DNA of 64,000 nt from JANXQG01 sp963804375 (GTDB lineage Bacteria; Planctomycetota; Planctomycetia; Pirellulales; Thermoguttaceae): assembly GCA_963804375.1 (NCBI GenBank), contig CAWDQE010000019.1, positions 496,001-560,000 of the forward strand, read 5' to 3'. Shown piece by piece: positions 1-10,765 of the stretch; position 1 is the stretch's first letter; each line of letters opens with the position of its first letter. A model generated the notes under the pieces. The model was given only the letters and a program-made list of their open reading frames with translations, was not told the origin of the DNA and did no database searches. A program made the position numbers and the translations under genes.

Positions 1-1
1 G

Positions 2-253
2 ACCCAACTTGATCCCGACACGATGCTCCAGACCGCGTGGTCGGGACTCTACGACGACCGCACGCTCTACCATGTCGCGACGCCGGCGCTCTATCGGATT
101 GCAGGGAAGTGGTATCTGTTCGCCCAGGCCTGCGGTCGGCCTGCCAACGACAACTATATCGACGGCGCCTGGGAAATGTGGTGCATCGCTTGCGACCGCC
201 GCATTCCCACACTTCCGGGTTGCGCCGAACTTCACATCCCCGGCTCGCCTTGA
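2..253 (+). CDS. C-terminal fragment of a glycosidase-like protein (partial at window edge)
   Basis: An open frame runs in from the left edge and stops at 251-253, leaving about 83 residues of the C-terminus. The fragment has the look of the last blade of a five-bladed beta-propeller glycosidase of the GH43/GH117 kind: a stretch reading ALYRIAGKWYLFAQACG, where a tyrosine/tryptophan-rich strand follows a 'K-W-Y-L' core. The 5' part lies outside the window, so neither catalytic residues nor a signal peptide can be checked. The glycosidase reading is inferred from residue pattern and from the surrounding carbohydrate genes. Confidence 0.45.
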   Translation, partial: TQLDPDTMLQTAWSGLYDDRTLYHVATPALYRIAGKWYLFAQACGRPANDNYIDGAWEMWCIACDRRIPTLPGCAELHIPGSP

Positions 254-496
254 CCACGGATTGTTCTCATTTCGACACGCACGATCGTCGAACTCTGCCA
301 TCGTCTGCGCGAACCACTCCAGAAGCCCTACCGAACGTTTCATATGACCGTGATGGAGAGCTTCCCGCGAGTTGCATTCGTGCCCCTCGTGAGCAATAAT
401 ATCGCCCGAGCTTAAGTCCGTCAATCCTCCCTGGGAGAATATCATGGTCCGGTTTCACGCGTGGGCGATTCGGATAAACGCTCGTATTGTCCCCGC

Positions 497-685
497 TCAT
501 GTCGGGAAGAACACCCGACTTACCCACATCAAAAGACCGAGCAATACGCCCCCGAGAATAAGGCTCCCAACGATTAGCTTCTTCTCAATGGGAAGCAACG
601 ACTCGTACTCCATTTTCTTGAGTTCGTCGACGAACTTAGGGTCGTTGATGGTCGGATCGTCGATTAACTCGGGCTTATTTGCCAT
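497..685 (-). CDS. Small single-pass membrane protein beside the YeiH-type transporter
   Basis: The 62-residue product has a polar, acidic N-terminal half (MANKPELIDDPTINDPKF) followed by one hydrophobic segment at about residues 38-57 (LIVGSLILGGVLLGLLMWV). It starts one base after the stop of the larger transporter gene upstream on the same strand, so the two are almost certainly co-transcribed and probably translationally coupled. I recognise no family. The context suggests an accessory subunit or regulator of that transporter. No catalytic motif is visible. Confidence 0.6.
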   Translation of the reverse strand: MANKPELIDDPTINDPKFVDELKKMEYESLLPIEKKLIVGSLILGGVLLGLLMWVSRVFFPT

Positions 686-686
686 A

Positions 687-2132
687 TCAGCCTCCGATAA
701 GTGGCGGTTTCACGCCGTGAAAGAACAACCAGGAGATCGCCAGGCCAATCCAGATAACGAACCCGAACAGGCAGACGAGATAAACGGCAATCAACCTGCC
801 GATCCCTTGTTCCCACAGCTTCTTGAAATTCGACACGACTCCGATCGAAAAGAATGTCATTGTAAAGAAGATGCCGCGAAAGACATTGGCTTCGGCCATC
901 GCCAACTTGGCGTTTGCCTTCAACTTCGGTGCGAATACAGCGATGAGCACGATCACGAGGAAGGTAATGATATACCCGAACACGAACTTGGGGACCCGTT
1001 GCCATATTTCACCGACGCGGACTTTATCGCCGGGCCTCCCTTCGATCTTCGTAGACCAGATCACGGCCAGGACAAACGACCAGACTCCAATGAAGATGTC
1101 TATGAAAACCTTCACGGTTGCAGCCGTGCCCATCACCCAGCCTTCCTCGTAGGTCATGCCATCCACCTCTTGCTTCTTGGCCCGGATCAAGGAATCCGTT
1201 ACCGCTCCGGCGGCGACCGCGGCGCCGTCGGTTTTCACGGCCAGTCCCATCCAGGCGCCCGCGACCATCGGTTCCTGATAAAGGAACTTTTGTGCCGCAA
1301 ATGGAAGCACGATTAATTCGACCATAGCGAAGATCACGACAAGCGACGAAACCATAATCGGCACGGTCGGCCTGGCGCGAATCGCCGCGCCGGTCGCAAT
1401 GGCCGCCGCGACACCGCAGATCGAGATACCCGATGCCAAGGGAGCGGACCACTCGCGGCTGAATTTGAAGACCTTCCGCGCCACGAAGTAGACCAGAGCC
1501 CAATAAATCAAATAGGCTTCGACGATTGCGCATAGTCCGCGAAACATGACGGCGGTCGCCAGGCTCCATTGCTCGATGGCGGCGATGCCCAGGAATCCCC
1601 CCAGGATGACGATCGCGGTCTTGATATACCATTCCGGCAGGATCGCCGTCTTGATCGATTCCGCAAACCTCGGGAAACCGTTCCCTACGACCAGACCGGC
1701 AAGCAAAGCCAGAAGGAACCCGGCTTCCGCGGTAAAGTTCAACGACCAATGGATGCCTAAACTCTTCAATGTGTCGGGGGTTGCCGCAATGTGCGCATAG
1801 CTCCCCGCGATCCAACAAGCATAGCTGATCCAAAAGATTGCGGTGAAGCCGCGTGCGAACGCGCCGATCCGAAGTCGCAGTGCCCGTGCGCCGAGGGTGC
1901 TTGCCAGTAATAGGAAGAAGTAGGTTGAAAGTAGCGACAGAATGCCAGGAAGCCAGTCATAAGTCTTCGAAACGGGCACGAATGCGTTGGTTAGCTGTAC
2001 CCATACTTGGGTCTTTATGCCCCAGCCCAATAGATCGACACCTGCCAATACGCCTAAAGATAAGGCAAAGATCGACAATCCACCCCAAACAGCTAACCAG
2101 TCTTCGCTCAGTTTTGGTCTTTCTTCCGACAT
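687..2132 (-). CDS. YeiH/UPF0324-family putative sulfate exporter, membrane protein
   Basis: The 481-residue protein is strongly hydrophobic with about a dozen membrane segments. It carries the glycine/alanine-rich signature SGISICGVAAAIATGA at about residues 235-250, typical of the YeiH (PF03601) family, and a matching C-terminal half with KTDGAAVAAGAV. Family members are usually near 340 residues, so this one is longer, with an extended N-terminus and extra loops. The family is annotated as putative sulfate exporters; substrate evidence is thin. It is followed after one base by a small membrane protein, forming a two-gene unit. The start ATG at 2132 gives MSEERPKLSEDW. Confidence 0.75.
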   Translation of the reverse strand: MSEERPKLSEDWLAVWGGLSIFALSLGVLAGVDLLGWGIKTQVWVQLTNAFVPVSKTYDWLPGILSLLSTYFFLLLASTLGARALRLRIGAFARGFTAIFWISYACWIAGSYAHIAATPDTLKSLGIHWSLNFTAEAGFLLALLAGLVVGNGFPRFAESIKTAILPEWYIKTAIVILGGFLGIAAIEQWSLATAVMFRGLCAIVEAYLIYWALVYFVARKVFKFSREWSAPLASGISICGVAAAIATGAAIRARPTVPIMVSSLVVIFAMVELIVLPFAAQKFLYQEPMVAGAWMGLAVKTDGAAVAAGAVTDSLIRAKKQEVDGMTYEEGWVMGTAATVKVFIDIFIGVWSFVLAVIWSTKIEGRPGDKVRVGEIWQRVPKFVFGYIITFLVIVLIAVFAPKLKANAKLAMAEANVFRGIFFTMTFFSIGVVSNFKKLWEQGIGRLIAVYLVCLFGFVIWIGLAISWLFFHGVKPPLIGG

Positions 2133-2341
2133 GCGTCGCCACCTCGTTACCGATTATTGTGCGGTAGATTCTACCAGCCGCATCCACAAGTCGCAACTCA
2201 GCCCACGACACAAATGTCTCGCTCACGACGCCGCCCGGCAGCAGCCGAAGTCGGTAACCGTCAATAAATCGCCACCCTTGCGGCACGTGGTAAGCCGAGT
2301 GCGTGGGTTCGATCTACCAGCGACATTCGGAGGACCAAGCG

Positions 2342-2494
2342 ATGGCGAGGGCCAGGAGTGCGGATCGGCAGCAGTATTGGCGGGAAGTTATTGAGTGTCA
2401 GCAGGCCAGCGGACAGAGCATCGCGGGGTTCTGCTCCAGGGAGGGACTGGCTCCGGCCTCGTTTCAGGCCTGGATACGGCGGCTGCGGCGATCT
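2342..2494 (+). pseudogene. tnpA: IS66 accessory protein TnpA, N-terminal remnant
   Basis: The first about 50 codons read as the N-terminal helix-turn-helix region of the IS66-family accessory protein: residues such as QQYWREVIECQQASGQS, then IAGFCSREGLAPASFQAWIRRLRR. After that the frame runs into unrelated sequence against the 3' end of the neighbouring lyase gene. TnpB, the DDE transposase and a right end are all missing, so this is a dead fragment of an insertion sequence. It shows that the border between the transporter unit and the carbohydrate genes is an old insertion or recombination point. Confidence 0.75.
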
Positions 2495-2558
2495 CGGTGC
2501 GGAATCGACCAGGGGTCAGTGACCGCATTGTCGTGGCTGGTCCCACCCAGTTACTTCA

Positions 2559-5500
2559 TCACTCCTTCATCAAATCCCTGCACGCAGACTTTTGCGTCTT
2601 CCCTCTCGCGACGACGACCTCCAGCGGGCCCTCGCCCGCAAGCTTCCTGCCACGAAACTCTGCCTGGCCGCCGGAGGGCAGCCCCAGGCTGAAGTTCTCC
2701 GCGTTGCTCACTTTCACGACCAGGCAGGACGCGCGGGCCTGGATTCCGTCGGCATCGATCGCCTGCGACCGCGTGTCCAAGAGGATGTAATGCGTTTCGC
2801 CTTTCCAAACGACCTTGACCCCCCGCTCGCCCTGCCAGTTCTCGATTGCCGGTCGCGATTCATGCGACGCGTAGGGGAAGAGCACGAAGAGGAACCCTTG
2901 GCCCTTCTGGCCCTCGACGCGGCAGAGCACCTGTTTTTCGCTGAACGGCTTGCCGAACCTGGCCTGGTGCCGCTGGGCGACGATTGGCTCGCACTGGTCG
3001 TGGATGAAGGTGTCTTTGTAGAGCTTCACCCGCGACGGCACGGCGACGTAGAGATCGGTGTCCACGCCGAACTGGCCCCGATAGCGGGCGCTGCGCTCGG
3101 CCAGATCCACGTCGGCGGCGAACCACCAGCCGTTGAAGCTGGGCGTGCGCTGCTCGAACCGGGCCAGGTCGTCGCGGACGACGAGGTAGTTCATGCCCGC
3201 CGCCCGGGCGGCCTTGACGTACAGGATGCGCCGCGTCCAAGTGAAGGGCCGATCGAGCGGCACCGTGGGCGGCGCGGCCTGCGCGGCCAGGGCCATGGCG
3301 TAGTTGTCTTGCCGCGTGGGGACCTCGGCCAGGGCCTTGACGGCCACCTTGCCTTCCAGCAAGGCTGCACCGGGGGCGTCGGTCGCCAGCGTCACCAGCC
3401 CGCGCGTCTCCGTGATCCGCTGCGTCTTCTCGTCGAAACCGACCTGCCAGTGCAGCCGCGGCGCGCGGCCGCCCAAGTCCACGAAGGGCTGGTTGTGATC
3501 GTGGTACCAATTGCCAGGCTGGTCCTTGCCGGGCGCAGGCCCGCCGCCGGGGCGGACGTCCCAGGCAAGTGTGGTGTGGCTCGCCGCGGTGCAGGCCATC
3601 GGCTGGTACATCGCGCCCTCGAAATCGGTGAGCGGCACGCCCTTCTCGTTCCAGGTGAAACCGAACTGGTCGGTGTTGGCATGGTCGATCATGAAATCGC
3701 CGCCGACCATCGCCAGGTACGCCTCCTCGGGCGTGCCGAGTTCCCGGTAGCGTAGAAACGCGCCGAAGCCGCGGTTGACCTGCGGCGCCATCCGCAGGGC
3801 GCGGCGCGATGGCCGTGTCGATCACCAGGGCGTCGGGGATGCCCATGCCGCCGCCCAGGTCGCGGCCCCCTTCGTTCCAAAGCTGCACGAGCTGGCCGGC
3901 CAGTTCCGGATCGCTCCGCTTGAAGAACCGCGCCAAGATCGCCGGCAGCGGCGAGCTGCCGGGCCGCGTGTCGCCCTCGTTCATGAGCACGCGGATCCCC
4001 CAGCGGACGTCGATGGGCTTCATCAACTGCATGTAGTAGCGGGCGAACCGCTTCAATGCCGGCGCGGTGGACATGTCCTCCGCCAAGCCGCTATTGGCCA
4101 TCGCGATCCAGGCGTAGAAGCTCGTGATCGAGGCGCCAATGTAGTGCGGGCAACTGATGTGCGTGCCGTCCGGCGCATACTCCGTCTGCAACAGCATGCG
4201 GAAGTAGCGGCCGGTCTCCTTCATCCACGCCCTCGCCATGGGATGATCGGAAAGGACCGAGGCGAGGATGGCCCGCCCGCCCCAGCGGCCCACGGGCATG
4301 TTCATGGAGCCCCAACCGTAGTTGATCTGCTTGTCGGGCCAGGCGTCCGGGGAAACCAGGGCGTAGGTGAGGATGGCGAGTTTCTTTTTCAACGCGCGGG
4401 CCTGCTCGGGCCTGCACAGCGGCGCGCCGCAGAGGTTGTCCACCCCGCCGGCCACGACCATCGCGTGCCAGTAGCCCAGCATCCAGCCGGGGTAGCCGAC
4501 CGTGTTGTCCATGCCGTGCGACCAATAGCCGGCGATCATGAGGTCGGCCTGCCTGTTGATGGCGTCGTAGTCGCGGTCGAAGTTGGGCTGGTCCTGGTGG
4601 CGAAGGAAGAAGTCCAGCGTGTTGCCGGGCGAATCAATCCCCTTGCCCTTGAGCCGCGCGTAGTACGCTTCTTTCTCCTCCGGCTTGATGAACAAGCGCG
4701 GGTAATCGTTGTTCATCGCCCAGTCGGTGATCCAGTGCCGCGTGATGTCCAGGCCCATCGAGCGCTGCACGCGCTCGGCGTCCAGGGCGGTGGGCGAAGT
4801 GGCCGCGGGGTCGAGCATCTCCTTGCGGGTGGAAACGCGGATGGCCCACGCGCGGCGACCCAGGCCGATGGGACACTCGATCTCCAGTTGCCTGCCGCCC
4901 TGCCGGGAGATCAGCCGCATGTCGTTGGCCCCCGTGCGGAGCGTGATGCCCTGGGGCGCGGGCAGGACGTTCGGGTTTCGCCACTTGCGCACCGAGTGCG
5001 TATACACCGCCACGGCGTCGGCGCCGTCGTCCCTGGTCGGGCTGGTGAGGTACCACAGCACGGCATCGGGCCGCCACTGCGTGTGGCCGGCAAGGTACTT
5101 CTCCAGCCGCCGCTGCTTGCCATTGGCAATCGCGTACTCGGCCAGCCCGGGCCCGTGGTTGTCGATGGCCACCCGGCCCTTGTCCGAGTCGGTCGAGGCC
5201 TGGCCGTAGTAGGTGATGTGCTTGGGCCGGTAGGCATCGCTCGCCAGGCGAAAGACCCAGTTGTTGGGATGCGTTTCCTCCAACCCCTCACGGTCGCCGT
5301 ACCAGCTCCACCACTCCCAGGCCAACTCGTCCTTGTCGTCGGCGTAGTGCTTGAACGCGTACTTGTCGTCAGGGCCGACGTCGAAGCTCTCGTCCACGTC
5401 GATGGAGTGCGAACCGCTCCACAGCCCCACCTGTACGACGTGCGTCTTGCCGTTGTCGAAGGTCGTCGTCACCCGCGCGGCCAACCGTAGCGGGCCTTTT

Positions 5501-6009
5501 TCCAGCAACTCGGTCTTGGAACTGACGGGCTGGGCCGATTTCGTGTCGTACGTGCCACCGCCCGTCCACTTGCCCGAGGCCGTGCGTATGCCGAGGATGG
5601 GCGAAACGTTGCCCGCTGCCCCGTTGTTCAGCCGCACAGCGGTATGCTTGTTGGCCAACACCAGCCCGCCCTTTTCAATGGCAACGCCCAGGTCCGTTGC
5701 CGTCGGGCCCTGCTGGTCGATGTCCGCCGTGAGGGTCGTAGCAGCGTCCTTGGCCAGCCGATCGATGATCAGCAGCACGTGGACGCCGTCGGCCGTGGCG
5801 ACGACCTGGGCGGGGATCGGCCTGCCATCCCGCTTGACCAGGACCTTGTCGCCCTTCACCCCCGGCAGTTCCCACGTAATTGGTTCATTGATCCAGGGAC
5901 GGCCGAGATTGTCCTTGATCGTGAGATCGTACTGCGCGGCAGAGCCGGCATCAGCAACGGCCAATAGGCAGCCGCACAGCCCCGCGCAAAGCGTCTGAAT
6001 GATTCGCAT
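2559..6009 (-). CDS. Secreted heparinase-like polysaccharide lyase candidate (frameshifted)
   Basis: Start ATG at 6009 follows a good ribosome site (AAGGAGAGG) and gives a signal peptide ending near ADAGSAA. Roughly residues 25-500 look like beta-sandwich domains. About 520-740 is helical with aromatic-rich segments (NYGWGSMNM, CPHYIGASITSFYAW) like the alpha/alpha-toroid of heparinase II/III or alginate lyases. The C-terminal third (GGDFMIDHANTDQFGF) resembles the lyase beta-sheet domain. Near 3798 the frame changes: the upstream part ends DALVIDTAIAP and the rest resumes at MAPQVNRGFG. The span is 3k+1 bases, so removing one C from a CCC run restores a protein of about 1,149 residues. Lyase class and substrate are inferred. 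Confidence 0.6.
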
Positions 6010-6602
6010 CTTGTTCCTCTCCTTCGTATCATGACTTGTTAGGATTTGACCTCCGAGTCCGCCGATGATCAACTTGGTAGGATGAACCTCCGAGCCCGTC
6101 GATGTTCTTTGCGGACGGACTCGGAGGTCCATCCCAGCTATTCGCCAGCTTATTCCGTCCCACATCCTAATTCCAGTTCTGGGTCCTTCGCCGGCCAGGT
6201 CGACGTCGTGGCGGATTCCCACGAGATAAACAAGGCGGCGGGCAAAGTAATGTCCGCGGGCCTTGATCGTAACCTTGCCAACGGATGGCGCTGCTGGCGG
6301 TGACAAAATTGTAGCCGTTCAACTCCAGAGCGCCAAAGGATTGCAGTTTGGCGATGGAATGGTAGAATATATTGTCCGGAGCCGGGGATGGAAACCAAAA
6401 GCAGGCAAGGCAGGAAAGCCACGCAAGGCGAAAAGTTGAACAGTGTGCTTTATATCGTGTGCAAGAATCTGTTTTCCGCGGTCGTAGCACTGTTGTGGCT
6501 GTCGGGCTCATCGTCCGCCCAGATGTTGGGGCCGATCCTCTGCTTCTCCGACCTTCAGAGCGGGCCGCGAACCGGCAACTCAGACACCTGAAGGAAGCGA
6601 TC
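6010..6602. repeat. Gene-free stretch with a short inverted repeat
   Basis: This 593-base gap separates two divergently transcribed units and probably contains both promoters. Around 6048-6127 the motif ACCTCCGAGTCCG occurs twice as a loose tandem repeat (once as ACCTCCGAGCCCG), and again inverted as CGGACTCGGAGGT, so the stretch can fold into a hairpin. I see no convincing gene in the remainder. Confidence 0.5.
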
Positions 6603-7214
6603 ATGCAGTCTCCATCCGCTGGCGAGAATTCCGCCTCCCACTCCCTGCCTACACGCCGCGACGCGATCAAAGTCGTTTCCGTGGTTGTCGGCGGCGCGCT
6701 GGCCGGCGGGGGCATGCTGTCCGCCCGGACCGAAGACCTCCAGACGGGCAAGTGGCATTTCTTCACGCCCGATGAGGCGCGCCTGGTCGAAGCCCTCTCC
6801 GAGCAGATCATCCCCGCCGACAAGAATCCAGGCGGCAAGGACGCCGGTGTCGTAGTTTTCATCGACCGGCAGTTGGTCGGCCCGTACGCGCGTTATCAAG
6901 CGACGTATCGCGAGGGCCTCCGCGCCTTGCAGGCGACCTGCCGCGAGCAATTCGACAAGCCGTTCGAGGCCCTTGCTTGGAGCGACCAAACGAAGGTCCT
7001 GGCCGCGCTCGAATCGGGGCGGGCGCCGCGGGAGCTTTGGAAATCGCCCGCGTGCGGAGAGTTCTTCAATCTGGTTTTGGAGCACGCCATGCAGGGCTTC
7101 TACGGCGGCCGGTGGCATGGCGGCAATCGCAACAACGTCAGCTTCAAGATGCTGGGACTGGACGATCCGCGCGAGCCGGGTCGGAATCGGGATCCAAACG
7201 GCGGCAAGCCGTAA
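6603..7214 (+). CDS. Gluconate 2-dehydrogenase subunit 3-family protein, Tat-exported
   Basis: The 203-residue protein begins at an ATG behind an AAGGAAG ribosome site. It carries a twin-arginine leader (TRRDAIKVVSVVVGG) at about residues 17-31 and a mature domain typical of subunit 3 of gluconate-2-dehydrogenase-type enzymes (FFTPDEARLVEALSEQIIPADKNPGG). Such subunits escort the FAD-dependent large subunit through the Tat system and help electron transfer. The GMC oxidoreductase gene begins 19 bases downstream, as expected for a two-subunit periplasmic sugar or polyol dehydrogenase. The actual substrate is unknown. A cytochrome subunit is not present next to it. Confidence 0.85.
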   Translation: MQSPSAGENSASHSLPTRRDAIKVVSVVVGGALAGGGMLSARTEDLQTGKWHFFTPDEARLVEALSEQIIPADKNPGGKDAGVVVFIDRQLVGPYARYQATYREGLRALQATCREQFDKPFEALAWSDQTKVLAALESGRAPRELWKSPACGEFFNLVLEHAMQGFYGGRWHGGNRNNVSFKMLGLDDPREPGRNRDPNGGKP

Positions 7215-7233
7215 CCTCCAGAGGAGCCGAGGG

Positions 7234-8890
7234 GTGGCAAATCGACATGTCAACGCGATCGTGGTGGGGTCGGGGGCCGGCGGCGGCGTGGTCGCCAAAG
7301 AGCTGGCCGTGGCCGGGCTTACCGTCGTGCTCTTCGAGCGCGGACGATGGGTTCCCTACGAAGAACACGGCGACGATGAGCTGATCTCGCAACGCACAAC
7401 GGTCTTGGGCAACGGCTACGGGCCCGACGATCGGCGCTATCGCCGGGTCGTGGTCGAATCGAACGGCTCGGCGCGCGTCGTTCTGCCCAGCGACGGGGCC
7501 TACAACAACGTCGCCGCGTGCGTCGGCAGCGGAACCGCGGTCTACGGCGCCATGGCCTGGCGCTTCATGCCGCAGGATTTCAAGTTGCGATCGACGTACG
7601 GTCCGCTCGCGGGCTCGACGGTCGAGGACTGGCCGATCAGCTACGACGACCTCGAAGCTTGTTACGAGAAGGCGGAATGGGAGGTCGGCGTGTCGGGCGA
7701 CGACAGCCAGAACCCCTTTGCGCCGCCGCGGAAGAAGCCGCAGCCGATGCCCGCCATGCCGTACAACACCGAGGCCGATATTCTGGAGGCGGCCGCGAAG
7801 CGGCTGGGCTGGCATCCCTTTCCGATACCCATGCTCCGCAATTCGGTCCCCTACGGCGGCCGGCGGGCCTGCGTACACAGGAGCAACTGCGTCGGTTTCG
7901 CCTGCCCGATCGATGCCAAGAACGGCACGCAGAACACGGTGATTCCCGTCGCGCTGGCCACGGGCCATTGCGAGCTGCGAACGGAGTCGGTCGTCAGCGA
8001 GGTCATGGTCGACGACCACGGCCGCGCGCGGAGTGAGGTATTTCGACGCCGCCGGCCGGTTGAACGTGCAGACCGCCGACGTGGTCGTCGTTTCCGCCTC
8101 GGCCACCGAGACCGCTCGATTGCTGCTGAACTCCCGCTCGAAACTGTTTCCCCATGGGGCGGGCAACAACCACGATTGGGTCGGGCGAAACCTGCAAGGG
8201 CACGCCTACACGGGCGCAAACGGACTGGTCGACACGAATCTCTACGACGGGCTGGGACCCGGGGCCTGCATCGCCTTCTGCGACTTCAATCACGGCAATC
8301 CTGGCATTCGCGGCGGCGGCCTGCTGGCGAACGAGTTCATCGCCCTGCCGTATGCGTTCACCCACATCCGGCCGCCGGGCTCGCCGCGCTGGGGCCTTGC
8401 CCACAAGGACTTCCAGCGGCGGTGGTACAAGCACACGATGCGCGTCATGGGGCCGGTCCAGGAAATGCCCGTCTTCGATGCCCGCGTCCAGGTCGATCCG
8501 GCCGTCAAGGACCACTGGGGAATCCCCGTCGCACGTCTCTCGGGCCACCGCCACCCCAGCGACGTCGAAACGGCGGAATTCCTTTCGAAGAAGGCCGAAA
8601 TCCTGCTCAAGGAAGCGGGCGCCAAGCACATCTGGCGCAACGTGCCCGGCCTCGGACTCAGCGGCGGCCAGCATCAGGCGGGCACTTGCCGCATGGGCAA
8701 CGACCCGAAAACATCGGTCACCAACCGTTACGGCCAGATCCACGAAATCGACAATCTTTTCGTGGCCGATGGAAGTCTGCACGTCACCAACGGCGGTTTC
8801 AATCCCTCGCTGACCATCATGGCGCTGGGCTATTGGGTCGGCGGGTACATCGCACGAGAGTGGAAAGGAACCCGCTTCCGCTCGACCTGA
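7234..8890 (+). CDS. GMC-family FAD-dependent oxidoreductase (frameshifted)
   Basis: I place the start at the GTG at 7234 behind GAGGAGCCGAGG, giving VANRHVNAIVVGSGAGGG, whose GxGxxG loop binds FAD. A cysteine-bearing stretch (CVHRSNCVGFACPIDAKNG) near residue 210 and the C-terminal signature HQAGTCRMG...LFVADGSLHV...NPSLTIMALGYW are typical of the gluconate/choline-dehydrogenase-like GMC group. Near 8031 the frame slips: GRAR continues as VRYFDAAGRL one frame over. The span is 3k+1 bases, so one extra base explains it and yields about 551 residues. It pairs with the Tat-exported subunit just upstream, which likely carries it to the periplasm. Confidence 0.85.
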
Positions 8891-9002
8891 GCCAGCCATG
8901 ACGAGCGACTGAACCGCTTCGCGGTTGTCGTGTCACCATGACCCTGCCACTCCCCGGCGAAATGCCGAAGTTATTTCCGACCATGTCCCAAGGAGGCCCG
9001 CC

Positions 9003-10202
9003 ATGTCCCTGCTGCCCATTGTGATCGTGTCCGTCTTGGGTGCCGACCCGGTCATGTTCCAGCGGCACCTGATCGATGCCTTTCCCGCCGGCTACCAGGT
9101 TGCCGTCGCCAACCTCAACGGTGACGGCCGCCCGGACGTGATCGCCCTATCGACCGACGCCAACCGCGTGGACTGGTACGAGAACCCGACCTGGCAGCGC
9201 CGCCCGGTTGCGCGGACCGCCAAGAATATCGACCTGGCCGTGCGCGATCTGGACGGCAGCGGTCACCCGGCCATCGCCCTGGCCAGCGGGTTCTACTTCA
9301 ACGAATCGACGCGCGGTGGCGAGATCCAGCTCTTGCGGCAGCCGGCCAAGGCCGGCGACCTCTGGCCGCGGCAGCCGATTGCCGTGGACCCCGTCGTCCA
9401 TCGACTCCGCTGGGGCAATCTGGACGGCAGCGGACGGCCGGCTCTCGTTCACGCCCCAATCTTCGGTCCTGGCTCCCAGGGAACCGAGTCCCTCAAGCCG
9501 GCCCACCTGTGGGCGTTTCGTCCGCCGCCACAACCCGGCCAACCGTGGGAAACCTGGAAGATCGACGAGTCGCTCACCGTGCTGCACGGTATCCAGGTCA
9601 AAGACCTCGACGGCACCGGGCGGGACTCGATCCTCACCGCGAGCTTCGAGGGTATTCACCGCTTCGACTTCAAGGGGCAGGGCGCGGCGGCCCGCTGGCA
9701 CAGGGTCCGCCTGGCGGCCGGTGCGCCGCCCTCCAACGACAAGCCGGGCGCCGCGCGTGGCAGCAGCGAAGTGGCGGCTTTCCACTTGGCCAAAGGCCGG
9801 ATGCTCCTGGCGGCCATCGAGCCCTGGCATGGCCATCAGGTGGTGGTCTACACGCCCGCCAAGGGCGGAGGGCTCTGGCAGCGCCACGTGATCGACGACA
9901 CGCTGCACGAAGGCCACGCCCTGGTAACGGGCGATTTTGACGGCGACGGGCAGGACGAGATCGTCGCCGGCTGGCGGGCCGGCGGCGGTGGGCTACGGCT
10001 CTACAAGGCCACCGACGCCACCGGCCAGCAATTCAAGGCCTACGACATCGACCCCGCCATGCCTGCGGAAGGCGCGGTCGCAGCAGACGTCAATGGCGAC
10101 GGCAAGCTGGACCTGGTGGTTATCGCCGGCCGCACGAACCAGTTGGTTTGGTATGAGAACCTCACCGGGAGGAACTCCGTAAAACGGAATTCATTCCGTT
10201 GA
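9003..10202 (+). CDS. FG-GAP/VCBS repeat beta-propeller protein
   Basis: The 399-residue protein starts at an ATG behind AAGGAGG. It contains repeated calcium-binding style motifs: LNGDGRPD, LDGSGHPA, LDGSGRPA, LDGTGRDS, FDGDGQDE and VNGDGKLD. These are the DxDGDGxxD loops of FG-GAP/VCBS propeller blades. A short hydrophobic leader (MSLLPIVIVSVLGADP) suggests export. Such propellers usually serve in binding rather than catalysis; none of the catalytic motifs of related lyases is obvious. The last residues (GRNSVKRNSFR) are encoded by a palindromic repeat, so the C-terminus may have been altered by that repeat. Confidence 0.8.
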   Translation: MSLLPIVIVSVLGADPVMFQRHLIDAFPAGYQVAVANLNGDGRPDVIALSTDANRVDWYENPTWQRRPVARTAKNIDLAVRDLDGSGHPAIALASGFYFNESTRGGEIQLLRQPAKAGDLWPRQPIAVDPVVHRLRWGNLDGSGRPALVHAPIFGPGSQGTESLKPAHLWAFRPPPQPGQPWETWKIDESLTVLHGIQVKDLDGTGRDSILTASFEGIHRFDFKGQGAAARWHRVRLAAGAPPSNDKPGAARGSSEVAAFHLAKGRMLLAAIEPWHGHQVVVYTPAKGGGLWQRHVIDDTLHEGHALVTGDFDGDGQDEIVAGWRAGGGGLRLYKATDATGQQFKAYDIDPAMPAEGAVAADVNGDGKLDLVVIAGRTNQLVWYENLTGRNSVKRNSFR

Positions 10203-10224
10203 AACGGACGAAAGTCCGTTCTAC
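10181..10224. terminator. Tandem small hairpins at the end of the VCBS gene
   Basis: Two adjacent stem-loops are visible: an ACGGAATTCATTCCGT palindrome, and AACGGAC-GAAA-GTCCGTT with a perfect 7-base stem and a GAAA tetraloop. The first lies inside the last codons of the VCBS gene. They could end transcription, although no T-run follows. They could also simply be a dispersed palindromic repeat. Confidence 0.4.
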
Positions 10225-10467
10225 GAAGAAGGTGGCTCCGCGGCATTTGCCGGGCGAGACACGGTTCACATGTTGGTCGCCAACATTTGTACTGCTGGCC
10301 TATGTCATTTTCCGCAGCCTGTAAGAGCCATTTGTGAAGCGGTTTGCTTGTTTAGTCAAATAGGCAAGGGCGCAACCTCTGTCGTCTGGTTCAAAGCCAG
10401 AAAGCTTCTCCGCAGCACGGAGTACGCGTCGCGCAGCGACGATCGACGGTAGCCGCGTTTCAACCTT

Positions 10468-10765
10468 GTTGTTACACACATCTCGGACCCCATCCGGCCG
10501 GGTACCCTCTGGGTGCGGATGGTGAACAAGGCTGAATGGCTAGAACGATAAGAAGAAGATAAACGACCCCCACGGGCTCGTCCCGTGGGTGAAGGAGGTT
10601 CTACGGCTACGGCGCGAGAATGGACTAGCTGGGCAACCTGATTCACCATCCAGGCGAGCTGGATGGGGTCTGATTCTCAATGCTGTCGGTGCTCAGCTGT
10701 CCAACCTCCTTCACCATCCAGGCGAGCTGGATGGGGTCGTTGCCGGACTTGTGTGCAACAACGTG
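10468..10765 (+). mobile_element. Miniature inverted-repeat element, copy A (MITE-1)
   Basis: About 298 bases with terminal inverted repeats GTTGTTACACAC and GTGTGCAACAAC. GTTTCAACC occurs on both sides (10457-10465 and 10767-10775), a likely target duplication. No gene is present inside. The interior holds several perfect hairpins, including a CCCACGGG...CCCGTGGG stem and two copies of a CCATCCAG...CTGGATGG stem. A reverse-complement copy carrying a further insertion lies at 38558-39066. The remaining gene-free sequence at 10225-10467 and 10766-10971 shows nothing else I can support. Confidence 0.8.

Noticed and set aside
1957..2286. 109-codon minus-strand frame overlapping the transporter start
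   Set aside because: It overlaps the transporter gene in another frame and shows no known domain; the N-terminal MPQGWRF part might be debris, but nothing supports a gene.
2342..2494. A complete IS66 element
   Set aside because: Only the first about 50 codons of the accessory gene are present; no TnpB, transposase or right end was seen.
3775..5490. Long open frame on the plus strand opposite the lyase gene
   Set aside because: It mirrors the minus-strand gene; composition is arginine/valine/histidine-rich with no domain, as expected from high-GC third-position bias.
6388..6591. 67-codon frame with a hydrophobic stretch before the dehydrogenase subunit
   Set aside because: A weak secretion-like segment only; no ribosome site or homology, so not supported as a gene.
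10600..10745. Repeated CCATCCAG...CTGGATGG units as a possible CRISPR array
   Set aside because: Only two units, each a self-palindrome within an inverted-repeat element, with no spacers of regular length and no cas genes.
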